Shown: positions 44,309-53,996, counted from the first letter of the stretch. The stretch is DNA of 64,000 nt from Chitinophaga sp. 180180018-3 (GCF_037893185.1 NZ_CP140772.1:8067987-8131986), one strand, 5' to 3'. Translations and numbers: made by a program. The notes: a model not told the origin generated them from the letters alone.

Positions 44309-44674
44309 TGCCCTGTTTTAACTGTTATCGTGATGCGGCCAAACAGCGGTGGAATCAATGTTTGGCGTAAATATCAAGAATATGTTAATTGGCGGTATCA
44401 AAATGTAAAATCCCCTAAAATCAACGCTAAAAGACGGAATTTATTCCTACTTTTACAGGCCTTGCAAGGCAGCTGTAAAACTGACACCTTGACAGTTTGC
44501 CACCACAAGCACAATATTTGAGTAAGCCTGATGCCGTCGTATCCGGAATGATGAAGCCAGCAGTCGTTGTACTGCAGGCTGGTGAAAACAGAAAATATCG
44601 ACTAATGATGGATCCGGCCCTGAAGAATCAGGTTACAATGAACTAGAAATCTTATTCGTAATTAAACGTTTAAC
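44309..44674. other. Long leader region before secA
   Basis: 366 bases without a convincing gene; a 63-residue frame at 44330-44521 has no start context or protein-like composition. A promoter-like pair is present at 44489-44520 (listed separately), which would give secA a leader of about 150 bases. No known riboswitch or secM-like peptide was recognised. Confidence 0.4.
44489..44520 (+). promoter_or_regulatory. Possible Bacteroidota-type promoter for secA
   Basis: TTG at 44489-44491 and AATATTTG at 44513-44520 are 21 bases apart. This fits the -33 TTG and -7 TAnnTTTG pattern of the Bacteroidota main sigma factor with one mismatch. Such short motifs occur by chance, so this is a weak call. 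Confidence 0.3.
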
Positions 44675-47600
44675 ATGTTAGGTTTTTTATCAAAGCTATT
44701 TGGAGGGAATAAATCAGACAGGGATATCAAGTCCATCTCTCCGGTGGTGAAGCAGATCAATGAGGAGTACGAAAAACTGCAATCCCTTTCTATTGATGAT
44801 CTGCGTCGTAAAACGCAGGATTTCCGCGCCCGCATAGCCGACCATCTCGCAGCTATTGATAAAGAAATAGGCGAAAAGCAGGCTGCTGCTGATAGAGAAG
44901 AAGATGTTACCACCAAAGACGCTATATATCAGGAAATTGACGTACTGAAAAAAGACCGTGATAAACAACTGGAAGTAGTATTGAAAGAGCTGTTGCCGGA
45001 AGCTTTTGCTGTAGTAAAGGAAACCGCCCGCAGATTAACCAATAATGCAACCATTACTGCCACCGCTACAGATCTGGACCGCCAGCTGGCTGTCAGAAAA
45101 GATTACGTGACTATTGACGGAGATAAAGCTACCTGGAAGAACAGCTGGAACGCAGCCGGTAATCTGGTAACCTGGAATATGGTGCATTACGATGTACAGT
45201 TGATCGGTGGTACCGTGTTGCATCAGGGTAAAATCTCTGAAATGGCAACAGGTGAAGGTAAAACCCTGGTATCTACATTGCCCGCTTACCTCAACGCGCT
45301 GGCTGGTCAGGGTGTACACATCGTGACAGTGAACGACTATCTGGCCCGTCGTGACTCCGAGTGGAATGGTCCACTGTTTGAGTTCCTCGGTATCACGGTA
45401 GACTGTATCGATAAACATCAGCCTAATACATTCGACAGGCGGAATGCGTATCTGGCGGATATTACCTACGGTACCAACAACGAATTCGGCTTCGATTACC
45501 TCCGCGATAACATGGTACATAACCCGGATGAAATGGTGCAACGCAAGCATCATTACGCCATGGTGGATGAAGTGGATAGCGTATTGATCGATGACGCCCG
45601 TACGCCGCTGATCATTTCCGGTCCTATTCCACGCGGTGAAGAACAGGAGTTTCACGTACTGAAGCCCCGTATCGAATACCTGGTGGAAATGCAGAAAAAA
45701 GCAGTGAACCAATATCTGCAGGAAGCCAAGAAACTGATTTCTGAAGGAAAAGACGACGCGAAAACCGGAGGCCTGGCGCTGATGCGCGCCTGGAGAGGTT
45801 TACCTAAGGGTAGCGCGCTGATTAAATATCTCAGTGAACCGGGTAATAAAGTATTACTGCAGAAAGCTGAAAACTACTACCTGGCCGACCAGCAACGTGA
45901 AATGCCTAAGGTCGATGAAGGTCTGTTCTTCGTGATCGACGAAAAACAAAACAGCGTAGATCTTACTGATAAAGGTATACACCTGATTACACAGGGCGGT
46001 GAAGATGCTAACTTCTTCATACTGCCGGATGTGGGATCAGAGCTGGCAGAAATTGAAAAACTGTCAGTTTCCCCTGAGGAAAAACTACAGCGTAAAGATG
46101 TGTTGTTACAGGACTTCGCTGCAAAGTCGGATCGTATTCACTCCGTACAGCAGCTGCTGAAAGCTTACACTTTATTTGATAAGGATGTGGAGTATGTGGT
46201 GATGGATGGCAAAGTGAAGATCGTAGATGAGCAGACGGGTCGTATCCTCGATGGACGCCGCTACTCCGACGGTTTACACCAGGCGATTGAAGCTAAGGAA
46301 AACGTGAAGGTGGAAGCAGCTACACAAACATTTGCTACGATTACATTACAGAACTATTTCCGTATGTACCACAAACTGGCGGGTATGACCGGTACTGCTT
46401 CTACTGAAGCTGGTGAGTTCTGGGAAATCTATAAACTGGATGTGGTAACCATCCCAACTAACCTGCCGATCAGCCGTATAGATGCAGAAGACCTGGTATA
46501 TAAAACCAAGCGCGATAAGTATAAAGCGGTGATCGAAGAGGTAAGGCAATTACAGGCGAATGGCCGCCCGGTGCTGGTAGGTACTACTTCTGTAGAAGTA
46601 TCAGAACTGTTAAGCAAGATGCTGACTTTCGAGAAGGTACCTCACAACGTGCTGAACGCGAAGCAGCATGCCCGTGAAGCTCAGATCGTAGCTGAAGCTG
46701 GTTTGCCAGGTGCTGTAACGATTGCTACCAACATGGCGGGTCGTGGTACGGATATTAAACTCGGACCTGGCGTAAAAGAAGCCGGTGGGCTGGCCATCAT
46801 TGGTACAGAAAGACATGAAAGCCGTCGTGTAGACCGCCAGCTTCGTGGTCGTGCTGGTCGTCAGGGCGATCCGGGAACTTCACAGTTCTTCGTTTCCCTG
46901 GAAGATGATCTGATGCGTATGTTCGGCTCTGAGCGTATTGCCGGCCTGATGGATCGCATGGGATATAAAGAGGGCGAAGTGATTCAGCACAGCATGATCA
47001 CCCGCTCTATTGAAAGAGCACAGAAAAAAGTAGAGGAAAATAACTTCGGTATCCGTAAACGTCTGCTGGAATACGACGACGTAATGAACAAGCAGCGCAC
47101 GGTAATCTATTCCAAGCGTAACCACGCCCTGTTCGGAGAACGCCTGGCAATTGATATCGACAACGCCTTCTACGATGTAGCAGAGAACATGGTAACCACC
47201 CACAAAGGCAGCGGCGATTACGAAGCCTTTAAGATGGATGCTATCATGAACTTCTCCATCGATACAGCCATCACCCAGGAAGAACTGGCAAAAACAGATA
47301 TTCCTAACCTGGCGTCCAGACTGTATCATGAAGGAAAAGATAACTACCAGCGTAAGGTAAATGACCTTATCAGCAATACCCTGCCGGTAATTGAACGTAT
47401 CCATCAGGAACAGGGGCATCATATCGAGAATATCTCTATTCCGTTTACTGATGGCAAAAAAGGTATCAACGTACTGGCTAACCTGCAGCGGGTAGTGGAT
47501 ACACAGGGTCATGAAACCATGAATGCCCTGGAACGCAGCATCACACTGGCTTTGATCGACGAGGCCTGGAAAGAGCACCTGCGTGCTATGGACGATCTGA

Positions 47601-47998
47601 AACAATCCGTTCAGAGCGCCGTTTACGAACAGAAAGATCCGTTACTGATCTATAAATTTGAAGCATTTAATCTCTTCAAAGAAATGGATGGTGAAACCAG
47701 TCGTGATATCGTTTCTTTCCTTACCAAATGCGGTATTCCGGTTAGCAACCAGGAACAGGAGCAGGCTCCTGAAATCCGTGAAGGCAGGGAAGAAAAGACT
47801 GATATGAGCCGTATGCGCGCTTCCCATGAAGACCTCGTAGATAACAACGGTCATCAGGCAGCCGCTCCGGATTACCAAACAGCTGAAGAGGTGAAAGCAG
47901 AGCCAATACGGCATCAGGGCCCCAAGATTGGTCGTAATGACCTGTGTCCTTGCGGAAGCGGGAAAAAGTATAAGCAGTGCCATGGGAAAGACCTTTGA
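44675..47998 (+). CDS. secA: Preprotein translocase ATPase SecA
   Basis: 1107 residues, in the long range usual for Bacteroidota. Walker A is ATGEGKT at 191-197 and Walker B DEVD at 298-301. The preprotein-binding region and the second nucleotide domain ([23 protein letters not shown]) follow. A C-terminal SEC-C zinc motif has Cys1091, Cys1093, Cys1102 and His1103 ([14 protein letters not shown]). It drives protein export through SecYEG at the inner membrane. The stop is followed by a hairpin arm and then a terminator. Confidence 0.98.
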   Translation: MLGFLSKLFGGNKSDRDIKSISPVVKQINEEYEKLQSLSIDDLRRKTQDFRARIADHLAAIDKEIGEKQAAADREEDVTTKDAIYQEIDVLKKDRDKQLEVVLKELLPEAFAVVKETARRLTNNATITATATDLDRQLAVRKDYVTIDGDKATWKNSWNAAGNLVTWNMVHYDVQLIGGTVLHQGKISEMATGEGKTLVSTLPAYLNALAGQGVHIVTVNDYLARRDSEWNGPLFEFLGITVDCIDKHQPNTFDRRNAYLADITYGTNNEFGFDYLRDNMVHNPDEMVQRKHHYAMVDEVDSVLIDDARTPLIISGPIPRGEEQEFHVLKPRIEYLVEMQKKAVNQYLQEAKKLISEGKDDAKTGGLALMRAWRGLPKGSALIKYLSEPGNKVLLQKAENYYLADQQREMPKVDEGLFFVIDEKQNSVDLTDKGIHLITQGGEDANFFILPDVGSELAEIEKLSVSPEEKLQRKDVLLQDFAAKSDRIHSVQQLLKAYTLFDKDVEYVVMDGKVKIVDEQTGRILDGRRYSDGLHQAIEAKENVKVEAATQTFATITLQNYFRMYHKLAGMTGTASTEAGEFWEIYKLDVVTIPTNLPISRIDAEDLVYKTKRDKYKAVIEEVRQLQANGRPVLVGTTSVEVSELLSKMLTFEKVPHNVLNAKQHAREAQIVAEAGLPGAVTIATNMAGRGTDIKLGPGVKEAGGLAIIGTERHESRRVDRQLRGRAGRQGDPGTSQFFVSLEDDLMRMFGSERIAGLMDRMGYKEGEVIQHSMITRSIERAQKKVEENNFGIRKRLLEYDDVMNKQRTVIYSKRNHALFGERLAIDIDNAFYDVAENMVTTHKGSGDYEAFKMDAIMNFSIDTAITQEELAKTDIPNLASRLYHEGKDNYQRKVNDLISNTLPVIERIHQEQGHHIENISIPFTDGKKGINVLANLQRVVDTQGHETMNALERSITLALIDEAWKEHLRAMDDLKQSVQSAVYEQKDPLLIYKFEAFNLFKEMDGETSRDIVSFLTKCGIPVSNQEQEQAPEIREGREEKTDMSRMRASHEDLVDNNGHQAAAPDYQTAEEVKAEPIRHQGPKIGRNDLCPCGSGKKYKQCHGKDL

Positions 47999-47999
47999 T

Positions 48000-48050
48000 G
48001 AATTGAGAATTAAGAATAGGGAATTAAGAAAGAGAGCGGAGATAAAGGAG
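48000..48050. repeat. Hairpin-family arm left of the four-helix bundle gene
   Basis: The sequence contains GAATTGAGAATTAAGAATAG and then AGAGAGCGGAGATAAAG. It matches, as reverse complement and with gaps, the region 48580-48645 on the other side of the four-helix bundle gene. The first 24 bases agree at about 22 positions. It overlaps the base directly after the secA stop. Confidence 0.7.
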
Positions 48051-48119
48051 AAGATGAGAACGGAGATGAATTAGAAGATTGAAACGTATGGAATAATTAG
48101 TTGTTTTTAATATTTATTG

Positions 48120-48166
48120 GGATCGCAGATTTGACATCTTAAATGTCGGATTTGCGATCCTTTTTT
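48120..48166 (+). terminator. Terminator downstream of secA
   Basis: Arms 48120-48137 and 48143-48160 (GGATCGCA...GACAT / ATGTC...TGCGATCC) pair with three internal mismatches around CTTAA. Six T follow at once. It lies 120 bases after the secA stop and just before the four-helix bundle gene. Confidence 0.75.
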
Positions 48167-48194
48167 ATTTGTTGTATGTTAATGATTTGTTCGT

Positions 48195-48569
48195 ATGAAA
48201 GATAATGTTGTGGCAGAGAAGAGTTATCAGTTTAGTGTGAGGATTATTAGGTTATTTCAATACCTGATGCAAAAAGGTGAAGAAAGGGCCTTGGTGATTC
48301 AAGTGTTACGGTCGGGAACGTCTATCGGCGCAAATATCCAGGAGGCCATCGGGGCTAATTCCGTTAGAGAATTTACTCATAGAATAAACATTTCATACAA
48401 AGAAGCCAGAGAAACATTTTACTGGTTAAGATTATTACACGATACCCAAATCCTTGATCACAATCAGGCATTATCCCTAAAACAAGACTGTGAAGAGCTA
48501 TTACGGATTTTGGGAACAATACAAAAAACCATGAAGAGTCGCGAAAAAAAGTATTATAAGACACTGTAA
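48195..48569 (+). CDS. Four-helix bundle protein (S23/IVP family)
   Basis: 124 residues, cytoplasmic. The family pattern is clear: VAEKSYQFSVRIIRLFQYL, VIQVLRSGTSIGANIQEAIG, FTHRINISYKEARETFYWLRLL and DCEELLRILGTIQKT. Relatives are encoded in intervening sequences of 23S rRNA genes and many lone copies occur in Bacteroidota; the biochemical role is unclear, and the related Avd protein helps diversity-generating retroelements. No reverse transcriptase or variable repeat is nearby here. The gene lies between two opposed arms of the window's hairpin repeat family. Confidence 0.88.
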   Translation: MKDNVVAEKSYQFSVRIIRLFQYLMQKGEERALVIQVLRSGTSIGANIQEAIGANSVREFTHRINISYKEARETFYWLRLLHDTQILDHNQALSLKQDCEELLRILGTIQKTMKSREKKYYKTL

Positions 48570-48579
48570 CATCATGATA

Positions 48580-48645
48580 TCCGCTTATATCTTCGCTCTT
48601 CATTCTTAATTCCCCATTCCCTATTCTTAATTCCTAATTCTTTAC
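48580..48645. repeat. Hairpin-family arm right of the four-helix bundle gene
   Basis: On the opposite strand it reads GAATTAGGAATTAAGAATAG, then GGAATTAAGAATGAAGAGCG and AAGATATAAGCGGAT. It is the inverted counterpart of 48000-48050 and also resembles 2284-2340 and 56462-56514. It ends about 10 bases before the deoC start, so it must be part of the deoC leader or promoter. Confidence 0.7.
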
Positions 48646-48654
48646 CTTTGCCTC

Positions 48655-49323
48655 ATGAACATCAATCGCTACATTGACCATACCATATTGAAACCCACCA
48701 CCACCCTGGAGGATATCAAAAAACTCTGCATGGAATGCGTGGAATACGATTTTGCCGCCGCCTGCGTACCTCCTTTATACGTAAAGCTGGCTAAGCAGTT
48801 TCTGGGGGCTACAAATACCAAAGTGGCTACAGTGATCGGTTTCCCCTTCGGTTATTCTGCCATTGAAGCCAAAGTTGCGGAAACAGTACTGGCGATCGTT
48901 GATGAAGCAGATGAACTGGACCTCGTAGTGAATATCTCCGCAATTAAAAACAACGACTGGGAATACCTGGAAAAAGAAATTGCCAATATTATATACATCG
49001 TCAGAGAAAAAAAGAAGGTGCTCAAAGTGATTATCGAAAGTGGCATATTATTGGAAGAGGAAATCGTGAAATGCTGCCAGTTGTATAGCAAGTATGGAGT
49101 AGACTTTATGAAAACATCCACCGGATATGCTGAAAAAGGAGCCACTGTGGAAGCAGTTAAGTTGATGAGAGCCAATTTGCCAGCCAATATACAAATCAAA
49201 GCTTCGGGAGGGATTCGTACCTTCGCTTTTGCCAAGGAACTGATCGATGCCGGAGCTACCCGCATAGGTGCCAGTGCCAGTGTTAATATTGTGAAAGAAA
49301 GCAAGGAAGCAGCAGCACAATAG
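48655..49323 (+). CDS. deoC: Deoxyribose-phosphate aldolase
   Basis: 222 residues, class I aldolase TIM barrel. The Schiff-base Lys153 lies in VDFMKTSTGYAEKG, and the second active-site Lys in VLKVIIESGIL. IDHTILKPTTTLEDI at the N-terminus and IKASGGIRTFAFA at the C-terminus are typical. It splits 2-deoxyribose-5-phosphate to acetaldehyde and glyceraldehyde-3-phosphate in nucleoside use. It is followed at 30 bases by the SPOR gene and then the amidohydrolase gene, probably one transcript. Confidence 0.95.
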   Translation: MNINRYIDHTILKPTTTLEDIKKLCMECVEYDFAAACVPPLYVKLAKQFLGATNTKVATVIGFPFGYSAIEAKVAETVLAIVDEADELDLVVNISAIKNNDWEYLEKEIANIIYIVREKKKVLKVIIESGILLEEEIVKCCQLYSKYGVDFMKTSTGYAEKGATVEAVKLMRANLPANIQIKASGGIRTFAFAKELIDAGATRIGASASVNIVKESKEAAAQ

Positions 49324-49353
49324 TGATTATTCATCGTTAATTATACTATTTAC

Positions 49354-49794
49354 ATGCAGAAGTTATTCATCCTGGTTTGCTGTTTGTTAAGCGCTGGTAT
49401 CACAATGGCGCAGGACAATACTACCGCCTCAGCCGGAGGGGTAAGGGTGGTGAGAGACGGCCGCGTGGATGCGCTGATTAAAAAACAGATTTATATTAAT
49501 ACCCTCGCTATCCGCAACCAGTCCGGTTTCAGGGTGCAGGTTATTTCTACCAATAAGCGCGGTGATGCTAGTGAAGCAAAGGCAAAGGTAATGCAGCTTT
49601 TTCCTGATTATCGTACTTATCTCGATTACCAGGCTCCCTATTTTAAAGTGCGCGTAGGCGATTTTAAAAGCCGTGAAGAAGCGTCTGAGCTGAGAGACAA
49701 ACTATCAGACATGTTCTCGGGAGGGGTGTTTGTTGTACCCGCCATTATCAACGTGTCACTGGATAAAGAACTATTGAATGAAGAATCGAATTAA
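49354..49794 (+). CDS. SPOR-domain exported protein
   Basis: 146 residues with a signal peptide (residues 1-19, LLSAGITMAQ). The C-terminal 75 residues form a SPOR domain: SGFRVQVISTNKRGDASEAK, then YFKVRVGDFKSREEASELRD and a final hydrophobic strand. SPOR domains bind glycan strands lacking stem peptides, often at the septum. The gene overlaps the next one by 17 bases, which suggests translational coupling. Confidence 0.88.
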   Translation: MQKLFILVCCLLSAGITMAQDNTTASAGGVRVVRDGRVDALIKKQIYINTLAIRNQSGFRVQVISTNKRGDASEAKAKVMQLFPDYRTYLDYQAPYFKVRVGDFKSREEASELRDKLSDMFSGGVFVVPAIINVSLDKELLNEESN

Positions 49795-50953
49795 AGAGCT
49801 GGCAAAAGCCTGGGCCCCTGAATTTACAGCTGTCAGGCGGCATTTGCACGCTCATCCCGAATTATCCTTCCAGGAGTTTGAAACAACTGCTTACATACAG
49901 CGGCAATTGACCGCCTTCGGTGTTCCTTTTAAAGCAGGTATCGCCGGAACCGGTATTATCGCATTGATAGAAGGTAAGAACCCTGCTTCCAAAACCATCG
50001 CCCTCCGTGCAGATATTGATGCGCTGCCGATTACAGAAGCCAACGACGTATCTTATAAATCCACCAACACGGGTGTTATGCACGCCTGCGGCCACGATGT
50101 GCATACTTCCTGCGTACTGGGTGCTGCCCGGATATTACATGAAGTGAGGGAGCAGCTGGAAGGTACTATCAAGATATTATTTCAGCCGGGAGAAGAAAAG
50201 CATCCCGGTGGCGCCAGCATCATGATCGAAGAGGGGGCCCTTGAAAATCCGCGGCCCGATGCTATTCTCGGACTACATGTGCATCCATCGCTGGAAGTTG
50301 GCAAGCTGGGCTTCCATGCGGGGAAATACATGGCCAGCGCCGATGAGATCTATATCACGGTGAAAGGTAAAGGCGGACATGCCGCCCAGCCGCATCTGAC
50401 CACAGATACCATTCTGGTGGCGTCGCAGCTGGTAGTAAGCCTGCAACAGATCATCTCCCGTAACAATAATCCCTTCTCCCCTTCTGTGTTATCTATCTGC
50501 GCATTCAATGGAGGTTTCACTACCAATGTGATCCCCAGCGAAGTGAAATTGATGGGAACTTTCAGAGCAATGGACGAAACCTGGCGCTTCAAAGCACATG
50601 ACCTGATCCGCAGGCAGGCTGCGGGTATTGCAGAAGCATTGGGCGCAGAAATAGAGATTGAAATACTCGTGGGGTATCCTACCCTGTATAATAATGAAGC
50701 AGTAACCGGCAAAGCACGCGCTATTGCTACTGATTACCTCGGCGCCGAATATGTGGGAGATACGGAAATCAGAATGGGTGCGGAAGACTTTGCATTCTAT
50801 TCACAGGTAATACCCGCCTGCTTTTTCCGTCTTGGAACAGGTAACGTTGCAAAAGGTATTACTTCCGGTGTACATACGCCCACCTTTGATGTAGATGAAC
50901 ATGCTATTGAGGTAGGAATGGGTACCATGGCCTATCTTGCCACTCAGTTCTGA
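49778..50953 (+). CDS. M20-family amidohydrolase (N-acyl amino acid or peptide deacylase)
   Basis: 391 residues, no signal. Metal-binding and catalytic motifs: RRHLHAHPELSFQEFET, ALRADIDALPI, HACGHDVHTSC, FQPGEEKHPGGAS, GLHVHPSLEVG, and RMGAEDFAFY near the end. The dimerisation domain is in between (KGKGGHAAQPHLTTDT). Members hydrolyse N-acyl amino acids, hippurate-like compounds or peptides. It overlaps the SPOR gene by 17 bases and ends at a strong terminator. Confidence 0.92.
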   Translation: MKNRIKELAKAWAPEFTAVRRHLHAHPELSFQEFETTAYIQRQLTAFGVPFKAGIAGTGIIALIEGKNPASKTIALRADIDALPITEANDVSYKSTNTGVMHACGHDVHTSCVLGAARILHEVREQLEGTIKILFQPGEEKHPGGASIMIEEGALENPRPDAILGLHVHPSLEVGKLGFHAGKYMASADEIYITVKGKGGHAAQPHLTTDTILVASQLVVSLQQIISRNNNPFSPSVLSICAFNGGFTTNVIPSEVKLMGTFRAMDETWRFKAHDLIRRQAAGIAEALGAEIEIEILVGYPTLYNNEAVTGKARAIATDYLGAEYVGDTEIRMGAEDFAFYSQVIPACFFRLGTGNVAKGITSGVHTPTFDVDEHAIEVGMGTMAYLATQF

Positions 50954-50964
50954 ACAAAATAATT

Positions 50965-51010
50965 GTGTAATAAAAAAGCTCTGGTGTAAACCAGGGCTTT
51001 TTTTATTACA
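50965..51010. terminator. Bidirectional terminator
   Basis: GTGTAATAAAAAAGCTCTGGT and its near-perfect inverse (50990-51010) flank the loop GTAA. The stem has A and T tracts on its two sides, giving a T run in both directions. It lies 12 bases after the amidohydrolase stop and about 85 bases past the stop of the convergent GntR operon. Confidence 0.85.
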
Positions 51011-51095
51011 CTAAGTTTCAACTCAATACAGGCTGGCTGAAGAACCAGCCTGGTTAATATAGAAATATATTGCTAAAAGCGTATCATCGTTGACG

Positions 51096-51788
51096 CTATC
51101 GTATCTGTATCTTGTTATGCTGCGGCCTGCCGGCGATATGAAAATCACTCAGGCTGTCAGCAACAATATCTGCGGCTTTATACAGGCTGTTATCCAGGAT
51201 CAGTGCACTGCCTTTGCCAAGATTGATAGCCAATGAATCTATTTTACTTTCCGGCTGCAGTCTGAAGGTACTGTTGAGGCCCCCCGTATAGTTTACCGCC
51301 GTGATGGCGGACTGAGAGAAATCGGTGGTAGCTCCGGCCCCGGCCTGTATTTTCAAGCGGGGAGTTGTCAGATCCTGCAGATATATATCGAAACCATTGG
51401 AAAGGATGGCTTCCAGCGAAGGGCAGTTAAGATTGATGTTCACCCGCTTTGCAGCGCTGATGTATAGCGTATCTCCTGATTGTTGCAGGTCGAACGTGTC
51501 CCGGCAAATAAACGTATAGTCGTTAGCGTGACCTATGCTGATATTGAACCCATCGGGATTGAAATTTCCATCGGCATCTTTTGATGGTGGCTGTTGCCTG
51601 TTGGTAAGCACCAGTACCTTAAACGCCTTTAAGGGAGTGGCCTGCACCGGTTTTTCCGGCTGCTCGTTACCATTATGTGTATTGGTGATTCCTCTGGCAT
51701 AATCCACTCTCAGTATGATGGCGGAGCATAGCATGAACAGCACCAGTATGCCGGAGAAGCCGATTAGTAATTTATTGCTCGTTTTCAT
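51096..51788 (-). CDS. Membrane-anchored beta-rich protein of the GntR operon
   Basis: 230 residues, not firmly recognised. One N-terminal transmembrane segment (about 7-27, LLIGFSGILVLFMLCSAIIL) is followed by an exported domain with repeated short strands (LNINCPSLEAI-like, SNGFDIYLQDL, LKIQAGAGATTD, LNSTFRLQPESKIDSLAI). The pattern recalls the right-handed helix of auto-transporter-adhesin/GIN-type (DUF2807) domains, but this is tentative. It is the last gene of the operon, one base after the GntR regulator gene. Confidence 0.7.
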   Translation of the reverse strand: MKTSNKLLIGFSGILVLFMLCSAIILRVDYARGITNTHNGNEQPEKPVQATPLKAFKVLVLTNRQQPPSKDADGNFNPDGFNISIGHANDYTFICRDTFDLQQSGDTLYISAAKRVNINLNCPSLEAILSNGFDIYLQDLTTPRLKIQAGAGATTDFSQSAITAVNYTGGLNSTFRLQPESKIDSLAINLGKGSALILDNSLYKAADIVADSLSDFHIAGRPQHNKIQIR

Positions 51789-51789
51789 A

Positions 51790-52161
51790 TCAGTTGAAAT
51801 TGGATTTTTTGAATTTATCGAAATGGGGTTTCAGTTCCTCGATATCAATATCAAGCAGGTACATGCTGCGGAAGAAGCTGGGCAACTCATTGCTGATAAA
51901 GGTTTCTTTCTTGAATTGCTTGATTTTCTTTACCGCATCGGCGCTGATGAAATAGCCGATACCTCTTTTATTGAATATTATTTCCTGTTGCTGCAACAGC
52001 TCACATGTACGCATGACAGTATTAGGATTTACTTCCAGTGCCACAGCGAGCTCGCGTACTGAAGGAATCCGTTCTTCCGGATGCCACTTTTTGAGGAGTA
52101 CCTGTTCGCAGATGTAGTCTGCGATTTGTACGTATATAGCTTGCGTTTCTTTAAATTCCAT
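51790..52161 (-). CDS. GntR-family regulator, YtrA-like
   Basis: 123 residues. The N-terminal winged helix is QIADYICEQVLLKKWHPEER, then IPSVRELAVALEVNPNTVMR and ELLQQQEIIFNKRGIGYFIS. Only a short C-terminal dimerisation segment of about 45 residues follows, so there is no ligand-binding domain; this is the YtrA subgroup that controls ABC exporter operons. It is the third gene of the operon. A 24-bp palindrome upstream of the first gene is the likely binding site, giving autorepression. Confidence 0.92.
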   Translation of the reverse strand: MEFKETQAIYVQIADYICEQVLLKKWHPEERIPSVRELAVALEVNPNTVMRTCELLQQQEIIFNKRGIGYFISADAVKKIKQFKKETFISNELPSFFRSMYLLDIDIEELKPHFDKFKKSNFN

Positions 52162-52172
52162 CTCTTTAAAAT

Positions 52173-52985
52173 TTAAATTTCCTGGTCCTTAAACCGCACA
52201 TATGCTATCAACCAGAGTACAGGCGCCAGCAGGAAGCGGAAAATGAAGAGATAAGTATGTTGTAACCATTCCGGTATCACGTAAGCAGTTTGGTGCCAGT
52301 ACACCGGACCGCCTTCCAGCTTAGATATCATAAGAAAAGGAATTGTCTGCTTCCAGGTGCCGCTGTTAGCTCCGAACAAGCAGGCAACGAAGAGGCTATT
52401 GAGTGCAGCCAATGCCACCAGGAAAACAATCAGCGTCAACAGTGTTTTAGCGAAAGTATACTTGTGATAATAAGTGGCGCCCAGCAGGAAAATCGCCTGC
52501 AGCAAAAGGTATCCGTAGTAGACATATATTTTTTCGTCAGGATCGGAAAACAGGGAGAAATCCATATCCATAGGTTCTTTGTATATTCTTACGTCGGCCA
52601 GGTTGGCTACCTGTACAGCGGCGTACCAGCAAATATGAAAGAATACGAAATAGCCAACCAGGGATATCAGGAAGAACGTGAGAAATTTTTCGAACCGGGA
52701 GGCCGGAATCATGAGAAAATCCATACCACTTTCTTTGCCGGATAATTCGCTGAATGACCTGGAAGTAAGCCAGGTGCCACCGAGGAACAGGCCTATGTAG
52801 TAGATGGGCATGATGTTGGTAAGGCGCTGAATACGACCGCCGAATGTTACCATAAAAAGGGGGATGCAGATCATCACAAGGAAAACAGTCAGCATGCCGA
52901 GTATATAAAACCGGTAGTGATCTGTAAAATGCTTACGCAGGTACGACTGCATACGGGTGGGGCTGAAAATATTTTCTGTTTGCAT
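52173..52985 (-). CDS. ABC transporter membrane protein
   Basis: 270 residues with about six hydrophobic segments (YFILGMLTVFLVMICIPLF-like near 29-47, IMPIYYIGLFLGGTWL, FLTFFLISLVGYFVFFHICW, YYGYLLLQAIFLLGATYY, TLLTLIVFLVALAALNSLFV, FIFRFLLAPVLWLIAYV). It has no recognisable enzymatic motif. It is 6 bases downstream of the ATPase gene, so it is very probably its permease partner. Confidence 0.82.
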   Translation of the reverse strand: MQTENIFSPTRMQSYLRKHFTDHYRFYILGMLTVFLVMICIPLFMVTFGGRIQRLTNIMPIYYIGLFLGGTWLTSRSFSELSGKESGMDFLMIPASRFEKFLTFFLISLVGYFVFFHICWYAAVQVANLADVRIYKEPMDMDFSLFSDPDEKIYVYYGYLLLQAIFLLGATYYHKYTFAKTLLTLIVFLVALAALNSLFVACLFGANSGTWKQTIPFLMISKLEGGPVYWHQTAYVIPEWLQHTYLFIFRFLLAPVLWLIAYVRFKDQEI

Positions 52986-52991
52986 GGGCGA

Positions 52992-53825
52992 TCAGTTGAA
53001 AATTTCCTGGATAGGTTCGTGATTAGTGAGTACGGCATTGAACAACAGCTCCATATCTATCTTACTGTGTTCCTGGCCGTTATTCCGGGTGATAATGGTA
53101 TGTCCTTTCAGGTTGCTGTCGGTGAACAACGCTCCTGCAGCATCTTCCACGCGAGACACAGTTTTGAAAGTCAGTTTATCCGTTACCGTTTGTACATCTT
53201 CCCGGAATATAATCTTGTGATCATTGATGATCACAATGCTATCGATCAGGTTATCGAGGTCGCGCACCTGGTGGGTGGAAATAACAATGCATTTATCATC
53301 CGTCACGGCAGCAGCAATTACTCTGCGGAACTGGCTTTTAGACGGGATGTCGAGGCCATTGGTAGGCTCGTCCATGATCAGCACTTTCGTATTGGTAGCC
53401 AATGCAAAGCTGATCAGCACTTTTTTCTTTTGTCCGTACGACATTTCCGTGAGTGCCTGTTGTTGCGGAATTTCAAATTCTTTCAGATAGCGGAAAAATG
53501 CCGCCGTATCGAAATTGGGATAGAATAGAGCATAGGTGCTGAGGTAGCGGTTTACACTCACTTTGGGCAGATAGAATTCTTCAGGCACCAAAAAGATCTC
53601 CCGCAGAAAGGCAGGATTCCTTTGTGCCGACGGATATCCTAATACTTCGCAGGTGCCTTTATCGGGAAATAGCAGACCAGCAATTTGTTTCAGCAGAGTA
53701 GACTTACCCGCGCCATTTTTACCCAATAAACCGTATATGTGTCCGGCTGTTAGTTTGAGTTGCAGGTTTTCGAAAAGGGGTCTGTTTTTTCGATAACTAA
53801 ATGTCAGGGATTGAATATTTATCAT
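52992..53825 (-). CDS. ABC transporter ATP-binding protein of the GntR operon
   Basis: 277 residues. Walker A is GLLGKNGAGKSTLL (about 33-46), the signature is MSYGQKKKVLISF, and Walker B is VLIMDEPTNGLD with H-loop STHQV. A C-terminal regulatory tail of about 60 residues follows. It powers the adjacent permease. It is the first gene, with the palindromic operator centred 24 bases upstream of its start. Confidence 0.93.
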   Translation of the reverse strand: MINIQSLTFSYRKNRPLFENLQLKLTAGHIYGLLGKNGAGKSTLLKQIAGLLFPDKGTCEVLGYPSAQRNPAFLREIFLVPEEFYLPKVSVNRYLSTYALFYPNFDTAAFFRYLKEFEIPQQQALTEMSYGQKKKVLISFALATNTKVLIMDEPTNGLDIPSKSQFRRVIAAAVTDDKCIVISTHQVRDLDNLIDSIVIINDHKIIFREDVQTVTDKLTFKTVSRVEDAAGALFTDSNLKGHTIITRNNGQEHSKIDMELLFNAVLTNHEPIQEIFN

Positions 53826-53837
53826 ATCTCGTGGTTT

Positions 53838-53861
53838 AGTGTACTACTAAACTAGTACACT
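53838..53861. promoter_or_regulatory. Palindromic GntR (YtrA-type) operator
   Basis: AGTGTACTA and TAGTACACT are perfect 9-base arms around CTAAAC, positioned 13-36 bases upstream of the ATPase start. The GTGTACTA half-site is the type known for YtrA-like GntR regulators. The regulator is encoded in the same operon, so autorepression relieved by a cell envelope signal is likely. Confidence 0.65.
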
Positions 53862-53972
53862 GTAAATGTAAAAGTAATTCCGGAATTCAGAAAAGTTTTT
53901 TTTGAAGCATGAGAAGTTGGGGTAGGGAAATGGTGTGAATTTTCCTTGTCAGCGCGATTTTGGATAAAAAAA

Positions 53973-53996
53973 GAGGCGGTAATCAATTACCGCCTC
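53973..53996 (-). terminator. Intrinsic terminator after glyA
   Basis: The perfect 11-bp stem GAGGCGGTAAT / ATTACCGCCTC with a 2-base loop lies 27 bases past the glyA stop. The following bases on the minus strand are a run of seven T. Confidence 0.88.

Noticed and set aside
44330..44521. 63-residue frame before secA, considered as a SecM-like leader peptide
   Set aside because: No signal sequence or stalling motif and it ends 150 bases before secA.
48195..48569. Four-helix bundle gene as an Avd accessory gene of a diversity-generating retroelement
   Set aside because: No reverse transcriptase, template repeat or variable repeat is present in the surrounding sequence.
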